Assembly: GCF_024713945.1 (NCBI RefSeq)
Contig: NC_134677.1
Location: 1,181,001 to 1,245,000, forward strand
DNA length: 64,000 nucleotides
From: Dermatophagoides farinae
Lineage: Eukaryota > Arthropoda > Arachnida > Sarcoptiformes > Pyroglyphidae
Direction: 5' to 3'
The stretch's first letter is position 1; each line of letters begins with the position of its first letter. Of the stretch, positions 15,385 through 28,300 are shown in pieces. A program made the position numbers and the translations under genes. The notes under the pieces are model-generated. The model worked only from the letters and a program-made list of their open reading frames with translations, made no database searches and was not told the origin of the DNA.

Positions 15385-15462
15385 TTTTTTTTTCTTCTGT
15401 TCAAATTGTCTACATTTTAAAATGTGTTCAAATTACACATTTTGGACCAGAAGAAATGAAAA
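15385..15462 (+). ncRNA. Candidate microRNA-like hairpin
   Basis: The arm 15391-15412 pairs with 15434-15456 through 19 of 22 positions: nine contiguous pairs at the base (TTTCTTCTG with CAGAAGAAA), then three single mismatches and one bulged G (15444), closing a 21-nt loop. Five further pairs, one of them G-U, extend the base to 15385/15462. The arms are not microsatellite. Size and shape fit an animal pre-miRNA, but I know of no matching family and the loop itself contains a competing short palindrome. It could be a chance structure, and the opposite strand is equally possible. Confidence 0.3.
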
Positions 15463-17034
15463 CAATTATCATCATCATTTGTACGTGGTCATTATGATGA
15501 TGATGATGATAAACATATCAAAATAAGTGCCGAAATTTCATATTTTGATTCGAATTTTCAATTTTTTTTTGTCTATTGTCTATTTAGCTTGTCTCCGGGT
15601 TTGTCTGGCGACAAATATTTTTTTCAAAAAAGGCCAAAGGAATCATCATCATCATTTTTCAATGAAACTATAAACAAATCATTTCTAACCGTTGTCTGAT
15701 TGTTTTTGGAGACTCTAAATCACATGCCCTCAAGATATAAAACTATTCATTTAACTAAATAGGAAAAAAAATCACACACTTGTTAACCAATGAAACAACA
15801 ATGTGATCATTGAGCGCGGGGAGGATGTAGGGGGTTAAAACAACAAGATCAAGATAATTACGTAATTTCTTCGTGTGTCTTTTTTTTCGTGAAATGAAAT
15901 GAAATGAAATAAAATTCAAAAAGTTAACTATAGACAGTCTAGTATCATCATCATCATCGTCATCATTTATAGATTTGATTCGCAAATTTTTGTCTTTATT
16001 CTGGTTGAAATTGCATAATGAACATACTGATAAACAAATGAAAACGTTTACAATTTATAATGCACATACATACATATAGGATGCAATAAAGATGAGTAGA
16101 AATAGGTGGAGAGAGAGAGAGACAGAGAGACATAGATATCATGAAGAAAACTTTTTTATCAATCTATATAATTAAACTAAAAAAAAAACATATGATGATG
16201 ATTGTTGCCGTTGTTGTTGTTGTTGTTGTTGAACAAATTATTGTTCATTCATCCAAATGATGATTATGATGCCTATTTTAACTATAATGATCATCATCAT
16301 CATCATGATAATGGTAAAAAATCCAAATTTATGGATGAAACAAATTGGAAATGATATATATACACATTCTTCTTGATTTCAAATTTTGTTTTTTTTTCAA
16401 ATTCAATATATATATAAATAGCATATATAATCTATTGAATATAATCTAATTGTGTTTGTTTGTTTGTTTGTCTGTCTGTCCATTTGGATTTATCATACAG
16501 GTGGCTTTTCCTCTTGCTGTTATCATCATCATCATCAACATGGTAATGGTGGTGGTGGTGGTGGTGGTCTATTTCATTTCTTAGAAATGAAAAAAGAAAT
16601 TGCATCCACCAATAAATGGATGTCATCATCATCATCATCATCATAATCATCATTCTAATCAACTCAATGATCATTGATTCGAAAAATGGTTTTTTTTCAG
16701 ATCGAGTTATATAACAATGACGAAATTATCATGATTATCATTTCTATTTTTTTTTCAAAATTCAACAACAACAACAACAATTGATTCTTATCAATTTTGA
16801 TTATGAATTATGATCCTAAACAAACAAACGCACACAAACAAAACACACACACAAAAAGACATTTGATTAATCTCAACAAATAAAAAATGAAAAAAACAGT
16901 TCCATCTCAATAAACACAATCAAAACAAACGAATCGTTATCATTTTCATCCGGATTTTTTTTCCTTAAAATTCAGAATAATAAAAAAAAAAAACAGAAAT
17001 GACCATTATCATCATGCAATGATCATACAATAAC

Positions 17035-17036
<2 letters not shown>

Positions 17037-17066
<30 letters not shown>
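17037..17066. repeat. (GT)15 microsatellite
   Basis: Fifteen perfect GT units in non-coding DNA. Confidence 0.95.
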
Positions 17067-17070
<4 letters not shown>

Positions 17071-17287
17071 AACCGTGGTAAATGTTTTCATGAAATGAAA
17101 AAGAAAATAGAGAGCTATAGATTATATTATCATTGTAATCATAATGATTAGGATTTTCATTTCACTATTTTTATATATTTAATTAGAATTAGAATTATCA
17201 TTATCATCATTAAACAAAACAAAACAAAACAAAAAAAATCAAACAAACAAAATCAGCAAACAGCAACAACAATTTTTTGTTGTCGTC

Positions 17288-17288
17288 G

Positions 17289-17323
<35 letters not shown>
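17288..17323. repeat. (GTT)12 microsatellite
   Basis: Twelve perfect GTT units preceded by GTC units. The complementary CAA form gives poly-Gln in coding exons of this window. Confidence 0.95.
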
Positions 17324-20300
17324 GCTACAATTAATTGCTGTTTTAATTTCAAAATAAAATATATTTATCATTGCCGTTTACACTGTAATTGCATTGAAGA
17401 AAAATAGATTATATTACATTAGCGACGATGATGACCAGATGACCAAAGTCCAGTCACACACACATGCATCTTTTTTCTTTTCTCACGAATTCGACCTTTT
17501 TTTTTGTTCATTGTCGTCTTATGGTTGTTTTGTTAAAATGAATGAATCATTATCATAACTAAATTAGTGCAATACCTGCCTACTTTATCCGTGGATATAA
17601 TCATCAGTCGTCGTCGTCGTCGTTGGTGTGTGTGTGTGTGTGTGATTTTGCCTTTTGTTTTCCATTTGTTTTTTTTTCGCTCTAATTTGTAATTTACAAT
17701 GTCCTGTATGTTTTTTTTTTACAATCACGGATATAATTATCACATCATTGAATTCATTTTTCATTCAAAAATCTTTTTCTTTCTTCTGTTTTTTTTTGTT
17801 GTCTGTTGTGAAAAGTGAATGGTTTTCATTTACTACTTGTTAGCTCATTATTGAATTCAGGTACCGTATTTGTCCTTCAAATAATCTGTGGCCTTCAATA
17901 GAATGAATTTTTTTTTGTCGATAAAAATCAAATCGTTATGTATATACGTCATTTGTGAAAATTTCACATTCGAATGATGATAAAAATAAAAAAATTGGTA
18001 TGCAAAGAGTTTTGGCGATAAATATTTATTTTTGGCTCAATCATCATCATCCATCCATCCATCGTGTCATTGATTTGATGATTTAAATTATTAATTTAAT
18101 CAAAATCTTTCTCGTTTCTAACTCTTTCAATTTTAAGTATCGTTGAACAAAAATTCAAAAGAAGTAAAAAAACGAAAAAAAAATCGAAATGAAAAGATAA
18201 CATCATCATCATCATCATCATCATTAAATCTGGAATTAGTAATGATGAGCAAAACGAATCGGTTTGTATCGGTTATATTGGTGGTGGTGCGGTTTGTTTC
18301 TATTTAATGTTTGATAATAATGTAAATCATCATGATCAACATTTGATCTATTTTTAATATAACGAAAAACATCATCATCATGTCGATTCGCATTAACACC
18401 CAAAGATCAACAACAGCAGAACAAGTTTTATCACTATCATATCAAACTTTTTTGAAAATTTATTTCATTTCATCCATCTCTCTATATCTCATTATTCATT
18501 ATTTCACATTTTCTTTTTCTTTTTCATTCGGTAGTTTGTCGCCGATACGCTTTTGAATGGGCAAAAAAATTTTTTTTAATTCGATTATCATCATCATCAT
18601 TATCAAATGATGATGATGATGATATAATTATTGCTCAATAACGAAACAAGAAAAAATTGTCACCTTTTTTTCTCCATTGTAATTAATCATTCATGATGAT
18701 TATGTGTCTGTATAATGTATGATTAGGGTTTTTTTGTTATTGTTGCCACAAACCAAAAAAAAAAAAGAGTTTCCGGTGAATTTTACAGTTTAAGAGCTTC
18801 TGAATTTAGGCTCGCCACCGGATTGATGATGGTCATCATCATCAAAGATGATGTTATTCATTAAATGATGATGATGATGATTTGATGGTTATGGTTTGAT
18901 GATCAGGTGATAGAACTAAACCAACAACGACAACAACAACAAAACACGCACACAATTCATTCATGTAAACGATCAGACGATTAGTAGTGGTAACTCATTT
19001 GATTTTTTCATCGGATATATGGTGAACAAAAAAAAATTGATTCGCGTGTCCGGTCAATTTGAAATCATTGTGATAATGATGGACAACAAGAGAATGGAAA
19101 AAAATGAAATCTTTTGACCACAACAACAACAACAACAAAAATAATGGAAATGAAAAAATGAAAATTTGTCATCATCATTATTATTATTATGTTAACATAG
19201 AATGATGATTATAGTGCAATGAATCAAATGATTTTTAAATGATCATTCAATGAATGAATAACCATTTTGCCATTGTCGTTGATCATCATCATCAACATTT
19301 GATGATTGTAAAAAAAAAACAAAATCCGGTAGCCAGCCAGAAAGAAAAAACAATCAATTTTTCCAAAAAAAACATGATCATCATCAATAAAACAATAAAA
19401 AAATGATGAAATTCATCTGAAAAATTTATTTTTCTTTCTTTCACAGATACTCATAATCGATTTGTTTAAAACAAATCAATTCATTCAATGTTGAACATGA
19501 TGATGATCATCATCATCATCAAATATTAATGATCATGATAATGATTCGATGATGACATGAAGATTTTTTTTTCAATTTTAAAAATAAATTTTATTGATCT
19601 TTTTTTTTCTCCGTTTGGTCATCATTTATATTTATAGATTCAAAATGTACACAATTTTATTTTATTTTTTATTGATAAAAACTGATCGATTATCGACAAA
19701 ATAATGATGATGACGATGAAAAATGAATTCAATAATCATGTCATTTGGTATTTTTTTTTCTGGCACACACACACACACACACACACACAAAAAAATCTGG
19801 TTAGTTTTTAGGCCTGTTGCATACATTTCTACAAACCATTGGCCATTTTGCAAAAAAAAATCAATAAATTTCTTCCATTCAATTCAATAATGATGCAAAT
19901 TGAATTAGTGCACATCTGTTGTTGATTATAATCAAAAAAAATTTTTTTTTTGTTGCGCCTCCGCACATGGCACAAATGATCTCATTTGGCTATATATGAA
20001 AATGAATGAAATTCCTATCTCTTATTTGATGGATGGTAAAAAAAAAGTCAAATTCAAAAAACAAAAGAGCCATACATATATATGTATGATTGGAGAATAT
20101 TTCTTGTTTTGTTTTTTTTTCAAATTTTTTTTTCATCTTTGATTTAAATTCACCAAGAAAAAAAAATACTAATGGACCACATTTTACCTTCGACAGATAG
20201 ATTGAGCCATTAGGGTTTTTTTTCTTGTTCTTTCTGTCCACTTTTATCTTTATAATATATAACGTTTATATTCATCTGGAGAAAAAAAAATCAAGTTTTC

Positions 20301-23300
20301 TTTTTCTTTTTCTTTTTCTTTTTGTGGTAAACCTGCCAAATTTCATTTCGATGATGAAGAAAATAGAAAAAAAAAACGAAATAATTTGCCATTCAAAATA
20401 CACACACACACATGATGATTTGAATAGAAATTTTTTTTTCATTTCATATCTTCTGGATGCGCTTGTCTTGTTTGATCATTATTATTATTATTATTATTCG
20501 CCAATGATGATGATTTATCCAAATTGATTGACTATTTCCACCACCATTACTGGCTATTTCATGCATTCATTTTTCTTTGACCGAGAAATGTACAGCCAAA
20601 AAAAAAACATGTTATGTTAATTGGTAGCGGAAAAAATGAGATTTTATTTTTTATTTTTCTTTACTACTTTTGATCTGATTTCTTTGACTGCTGCTGCTGC
20701 TGTTGCTGCTGCTGCTGTTTGATTTGATTTGATCATTTGAGATTTCTATTTCCATTTATATATCTCTCGTTTTTTTTTCTTCTTTGCATTGAATTAAATA
20801 AATGGCGGCAATATTCAAACAACAACAACAACAACAACAAAAGAATATCGAATCTACATTAGTTTGTTTCTTTTGATGCCGCAGAATAAAGTAAGTAAAA
20901 AAAAATGATGGATAAGATGGAAAAAAAAGAGTTTATTCAAGATCTTTATATGATTGATTTGAATTTTGGTTGTTGTGTGGCTTTTGTTGTTGTTGTTGTT
21001 TTTTTTCTCCTGTTTTTAACAAGTCCACACACACACACACAGCAAGAGAGAGATAGAGAGAGGACATTCCGTTCAACACAATTCATCATCATATTGGTCA
21101 TCTCATCTATTCGAATATGGAAGAAGAAATCTCTTCATATCTCAAACATATGGACAGATCGATTAATTTGCGATTAATTATAATTTTTTTTTGTTCATTT
21201 TGCATCAATTCATTCATTCATTTATTGAACTCAATTAACAAATTTGATCGGAGATTGATTAATCGATATCTCTATATCTCTTTCTGATGTGTGATCGATA
21301 TTGAAGAAGAAGAAAAAGAAAAAACCAGACATAGAAAAATAGACAAATGTGAAACAAAATTATTCAGGTTATTAGTAGAAACAAAATTCAAAAAAAAAAT
21401 GAAAAGATCTGAAAAAAATGGCGGCAATAGTGGTGTGATTTTGATTGATCAGGTAGCCATAGCTGCGGCTTCTGCTGCTGTTGCTGATCTATTGTTGTTG
21501 AAACTTTTTTTCTTCTTCTTTTCTTTTTGGCTATAGCACAAGAAAAGGCCAAAAAAAAAACAAAACATGGTGGTGGTGGTGGTGTTTTTTTTCTTGAATT
21601 TTATCTTTGTTAAACACACAAGTAATGGACAATGATGACCAATAGAATGACCAGATTGTCTTGGCTCATTAAACACACACACACACACATACAGTAACAA
21701 TCTAACAATTGTAATATTTCGATACATGTCCATTATTTGATGAATGAATGAATGAATGAATTGAAATGACAATCAATGGAGAAAAAAAAATCCAGTGAAA
21801 AAAACTGGAATTTAAATTGAATGAAAAATCATTCTAATAGATTCAAAGAGGCATAATTCTTCAGGGTTTTTTTTTCACTGATTACAAATTTTTCTTTTCC
21901 GGTATTTCAATAATTCAAGATTGAAGAATTGAAAATCGTTTTGCATGATTTGCACTTTATTTGTTCATCCATGTAAATGCTGAAGAATATCAATGGAAAT
22001 TCAAGAATTGCCAATTCAACAGTGTGTGGTCCATGTTTTGTCTATTTTTTTTCTCTCTCTCTCTCTTAATATTTACAAATTTGTTGAAACCGACAACGGA
22101 TGTCATTTACTAATATTTTGTTTTTTTACGATGCAATAAATTGATTGTCTATGTGTGTGTGTGCGGCCATTATCATCATTATGGTGGTCATCATTTTCTT
22201 ATCATCATTAAACTAGAATAAAAGAAAAATATATATATAAAATGACCATTATAATAATGATGATGATAATCGAATAATCATCATTTTTGACTTGTCATCG
22301 AATCACTAACCACAACAAAATCGATTTGATCGACAACGATCAATTTCAAAGAAAAAAAAAATGGAAAATAAATGATCATGATTTATTAAATAGCCATTTT
22401 CAATTTTTTTTTGTTTAAATGTTTATCATATCGATGATGATGGTCATTGAACGTGTGTGTGTTGTTGTTGTTGTTGTTTATTGTTTTCTGGTCATCATCA
22501 TCATCATCATAATCATTAAATGATCAATGATCATCATACAACAGCTACCACTATCATCATATTAGGAAAAAATTATAGATTTTTGTCACTGTCAATAACC
22601 GGATATTTAAAAGAAAAAGTTAAAATTATATTGGTGTTTACAACGTTGATTTACGATTTTAGTCATTAGTTATCACGTATATATAAATAAGATTTTATCA
22701 AAGAGAGAAAAAAAAGAAATTTTTATCTTTCAGTTCAAATTGCTTATACAATTCAAATCCTGGAACACACTAGCATGCGACACAGGTGACAACATTGTTT
22801 TTTCCTAATTATCATTCTAGTCAATTTTTTTTTCTTCATTTATTGATAAATAATTGGCAATTTACAAATACAAATGTGAAATGGTGTACTGGTCATCATG
22901 AAAAAAAAATGATACAGCAACATCAGAAGAAGCAACAAAAGTAAAGTTTTTTTTTGCAAAATAAAAATAGAAAAATAAGATCTAGATTTGTATATGCAAC
23001 AATTGGCAATTTTTTTTTCAGTACATTACCATACAACACACAGATAGGCAATCTTTTAACATTCGGCCATTGCCATTGTAAATAGACACACACACAGACA
23101 CATAAATGTAGAGGATGGCAATGACATATGCGGTACTTGAACAATAACAACAACAACAACAACAAAAAACTTGACTTTTTTTTTACTAAAGAAAAAAGAT
23201 AAAAAAAGGAGAGAGGTCAAGTCAATTATGAATCAACCTTTTTTGTTGTTGTTGTTGTTGTTGGTTGTTTGTTTGTTCATACATAAATGTCTTTGTATAT

Positions 23301-25322
23301 TATAATAAGTTTTGTGGTTTGTGTGTGTGTGGTGTCTTTTAATAGCGTATAATAATAGACAAATTAGCCAATCAAATATCAAAGCAAACTAGTCGATCGA
23401 TATAGTCTACACAATGAATGATGTGATAGATGGTTTTTATTTTCTTGATGGCCAAATCTTTTGAACAAATCGATGAATAAACAATTGATTGATTGATTGA
23501 TTGGAATATGAATAATTTGGAATTTAAATTAAATTCAGTTAAGTGGAAAAGAATTGGATTTTTTTTTGTTTCAATTGGTGGGAAGGGGACGGGGGGTGGA
23601 AGAAAAACTCTTTTTCACACTTTATTATTTTCATCCATCATAATCATCGACGGCGAATTTCAAACAAAACAAAAAACAATCCGTTGTCGTTGGAAAATTT
23701 GTTTTTTTTTCATTAAAAAATGAAACACAATAATTGATCGATGCAAATTTTTTGCCCCCTTTTACCTCCACTTACAAATGACCACAATGTTGACCTTTAT
23801 TTTTTAAATTTTCCATTCACTCACTCTTCATTGTTCACAAATTTTTTTTTCGGACCCAATTAATTTGATTCGGACAGTAACACACACACACACATAACCG
23901 AGGGCATGCCACATACAGAGGCAGATAGATCAAGGTGAAAATCATCTACCCACCTACCAGCCTACTACCATTTTTTTTTGTTTTGTTTCTTTTGATCAGG
24001 AGAAGAAAAAAAAACTTGCCGAGAAATCGGGAAAGAAACAAAACAACAACAACAAAAAAAATCAAGAATATCAATCATTCAAATGGTAAATGGACATGAT
24101 GATGAACCTGTCAAATTTTTTGTTTGTCAGAGAAATAGAAAGAAAATACACATGCATAACACACACACACACACACACACAATTGGGCCTGTTGTTGATT
24201 ATATTAGTGGTTCAAAATGTTCGCACTTTTCTATCTCTCTCTGGTGTGGTTGCTGAAATGTAAATGAAACAAAAAAAAAAAGAAAATAATAAAAAACAAA
24301 TTACCATCATCAATTTGGACCCACACACACACATTGCGGTTTTTTTTTCGCTAGGCATTTCTATGACCGGTGGTCAGTCAGTCAAACAAAAAAAAATTGT
24401 AATTTCAAAAAAACAACAACAACAAAAAAAACAAAAATTCATTCATCTGGCATATAGCGGCCCCGATTTGATTGATGACTGAATCAATGAGAGAGAGAGA
24501 GAGAGAACGCGAGATATTCAGAATAGATATATCTATCTATTCTGAAAAATGGATCACAAGCAAAAAAAAAATTGGTGAAAAATCATCATCATCATCATCA
24601 TTAACATCAGCCACATGTGGATTGAATCACATTGAATATAAAATGTTTGTCGTTTTCAAAAAAAAAAAAAAAAATTTCATGCTCAACATGACCAGAGTTT
24701 TTTTTTCTTCTTTACAGCCAAATAAAATTATAAAAAAAAACACCACAAATCATCATCATCATCGTCATCAAATGAGAGAATCTAATGAGAAAAGAAGAAA
24801 AAAAAATTCAGATTTATTACACACACACACACACACCGAAATATTCATCGTGGATTCGTGATCAAATGAAAACCAGCAACAACAACAACAAAAATACATT
24901 TTCCGGACCACGTTTGGGTCCTGTCTCTTTTTCTCCAGTCGTCGCACACACTCATAATTCAAATTTCTTATTTTTTTTCTTTACATTCAATTTCATTTCT
25001 CATCTAATTTACTTTTTTTTGTTGTTGTTGTTGTTGTTGAGAATTTAAATTAATTTGATTTCGCCATTCTTTTTTCTATTTTTTTCGTCGAATAATAATT
25101 TGAAAATATGAAAAATTATCATTTTCCATGGTAAATAAATATATAACTCACACACACACACACACAGAAGTATGAGAATAATCAATAATAATAATAATTT
25201 TGGTTCGTTTTGCCACTTGATCATATTTTTTTTTTGCATTTTTCATTTAAAATTCACACAAATTTTTCAAAATTTTTTTTTCTCTGTTTGGTTAGGTTTG
25301 ATTTTAATCAATTTTAAATCTC

Positions 25323-25374
25323 AGAGCAAAGCAAAGCAGAGCAGAGCAGAGCTCACGAAATGTTAATTTCGTGA
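25323..25374. repeat. AGAGC/AAAGC pentamer array abutting a hairpin
   Basis: Six pentamers (AGAGC, AAAGC, AAAGC, AGAGC, AGAGC, AGAGC) at 25323-25352 are followed at once by a perfect 9-bp stem, TCACGAAAT (25353-25361) with ATTTCGTGA (25366-25374), around a GTTA loop. No function is evident. Confidence 0.85.
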
Positions 25375-28300
25375 TATGGGGGAATCAAGAAAAATTTTTT
25401 GGGCGTCATATTCATCATCAACATCGTGTGGCGATGAAAAAAAAATGAAAATAACTGGAACTTTTTAATATTAAAATTTTTTTTTTCGTCCATTTCATTT
25501 CATTTCACTATAATTATCTCTATATATATATAAATAATTCCAAAATGTCCAACAACAAACAAACAGACATCGTTTGATTGAAACATATATTATTAATTTG
25601 ATTTAAACCAAAAAAAAAAATAAGCACAAAGATCAAGTGTGGAAAAAACAATCATATTATATCTACATAATCTTGATCGTTTTGATGTCAGGTGTGTGTG
25701 TGTGTGTATCATCATTTTGATCGCCATAGAGGGGTTAAAATTATCACACCGCGCCAAAATAAAAAAAAACAACAACAACAAGATAGCCCAAACACACACA
25801 CTATTAGCATCAATTATAATCATCATTATCATCATCATCATTTTAACCATCCTTTTAATAATGATAATGATGATAATAACACACACACATGCACAGGATG
25901 TATACAGGCATCAAACACAACAACATTTATTGATGAATGATGGATAAAATTCAAGTTTTTTTTTTGTGTTTCCAGTTGATCAGCATTATTATTAATTAAC
26001 ATGATAATACCTGGCAAACTAACTAACTACTACTACTACTAACACTATGGTGTGCACTATTATCATCATCATCATCATCATCATCAATGATCAATGATCA
26101 TAGGGCACGAATTAGTTAATAACAATGAAGATGATGATGATGATCATCATCATGTTTTTTCATTTATATCTTGAATATTAACATATTGTGTGTGTGTGTT
26201 ATTATATAAACGAAAATGGCGCCTTGTGTTATAAATTCTATTTTTTTTTTTTTTTTTTGGTTGAAAAAAAATCATGATAATAATGATGATCATCATCACA
26301 GATTTATAGTTAATTAGAATGTAAATGATCATCATCATCATCTGTATGGAATGGATTGAATAAAATGGTTGTTACATCGAACACATGCAACAAAACAACA
26401 TTTTTTTTTCTCACTGATTTATTTCGTGATTTGTTTGACACGTTTCTTCTTCTTTGCACTGTTTTTCTGGTTCACTAATATCGACCATAACAACAAAAGC
26501 ACCGGTCATTCTTTTTTGGACTTGAATTTTTTTTATCTTTTGTTTTTTTTTTTGGTTCAATTAAAGAAACTTTGCTTGCGAACAATGTATGAATTCATTA
26601 TTTTTTGCCACCATAACAAAATTATGCATTTTTTTTCCTGTACGAACAAACAAAATAACACCATGCTAATGATGATGATGATGGTAGGTAAATTAGCTTC
26701 ATTTTTAAAACATAAATTAACATGGTTAATTAGTTTTTTTTTCATCCAGGTATAAAGAATATAATGATGATTGTTGAAATGAATTTGTTTTTTTTTTGTT
26801 TTGTTTTACTGAGCCGCGCCAGGCTATTCTTTTGTTTTTGTTTTTTTCTCGTTTTTTTTTTGTTTGTATGCAAATTAGCTATAATGAAGAAAAAAAACCG
26901 GATACAGTATAATAAATCAATGAAAGTTGTAACGATGATGCTGGTTCAAAAAAAATTTTTTTTTTCAATGGAAATGTTTCCAACAATAACAATCGATAAT
27001 AGTAGGTGTGTGTGTGTGTGGGTATTCAGTATTTTTTTTTTTGTTGTTGCTTCCAATTTTGTTTTTTTTTTCAACCTCAAAAAAATCTTTGCAGAATTTA
27101 TCATCATTGTCATGAATCGTAGTTTTTTGCAAAATTGGGAAAAAAATTTTTTCAACAAAAAAAAAAAAAAATGAACGTCATCATTCATGATGAATAATCA
27201 TCACATGATGAATTAAAATATTCATTTTATCAATAATAAATTAATTAATACACACGAATAAAAAATGAAAGAAAAAATTGATGATTATCGATGGAAAGAA
27301 TTTATCTAGAAAGCGCATTGCAATTTCAACAACAACAACAACAACAACAAGGAATACTACTACCACCAGCACCAAAAAAAATTGAATATCGAATGACTGA
27401 TCATCATATGATGATGATGATGATGATGATCGAATGTAAATATGATGAATAATAATTTTCATTCACAATTCAAATATTTATTCAAATAAATACCATCATC
27501 ATCAAAATAGATAGATAATTAAACGAAACGTAGCAAAAAAAAACGTGAATTTTACCTATGTTTTTTTTCCACTCACTATTAAAAAAAAACTGAATTCAAC
27601 ATTACACCTACATATAATAATAATAATAATTTACTTTACTTCAATAATATCACCAATATCACATCTGTATTATTATTATTATTATTTTTATTTGATCAAT
27701 AATCTTGATAAATATAGATTGATTTCATTGGAAATTGAAAATTATTTGATTTGAAAATTATCTTTAAATCATCAATCTTTGATCAATTTAAACACAAATA
27801 AACGGCCAAAAAAAAATGTGAAATATTTATGGTAATGAACTTTTTTTCGAAAGTAAAAAAAAAAATTTGGCACAACAACACTTTTTGCCATTCAAATATA
27901 CATATGTATAATGAATGCGTTTATGTGACACGAGATATCCAGATATGTACATGTTTGTGTGATCAACATTATCAGGTTTTACCATTTATTTTATTTTATT
28001 TTTTTTAAACAATAACAATAATAACGATAACAAGCAATGGAAGAAAAGAAAAAATAAAAATCCATGTAAATGTAATAATAAATGGTGACATAATAATCAA
28101 CAACATTTTTTTTTTTTTGGTTTCAATCAAATCAAATAAAAAAAAAGAGTTCAAGTTCAAGTGTGTTTCTGTGTGATCACAATCAATCGTATCGTACATT
28201 CCGGAATGCATAAAAATTGTAACTAAATCATGCTGAATCCTGTTTTTCTGGATTAAATATTCAATTCATTCATTCACTGAGTGAATGAAGAGTTTTTTGT

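Larger units (their letters stand above)
11301..22900. other. Gene-free AT-rich DNA, middle part
   Basis: No open frame here has the look of a protein: they are low-complexity and use the repeat tracts. Visible structure: GA repeats 12541-12561, an imperfect long hairpin at 15385-15462, a GT run 17037-17066, twelve GTT units at 17288-17323, a 20-bp palindrome at 19497-19516 and TTTTTC hexamers at 20296-20323. No tRNA-like cloverleaf, rRNA or transposon terminus was recognised by eye. Confidence 0.68.

Noticed and set aside
26369-27174. Two long adjacent frames rich in Phe/Leu that look like membrane proteins
   Set aside because: The hydrophobicity comes from T-runs; there is no start context, conserved motif or splice structure.
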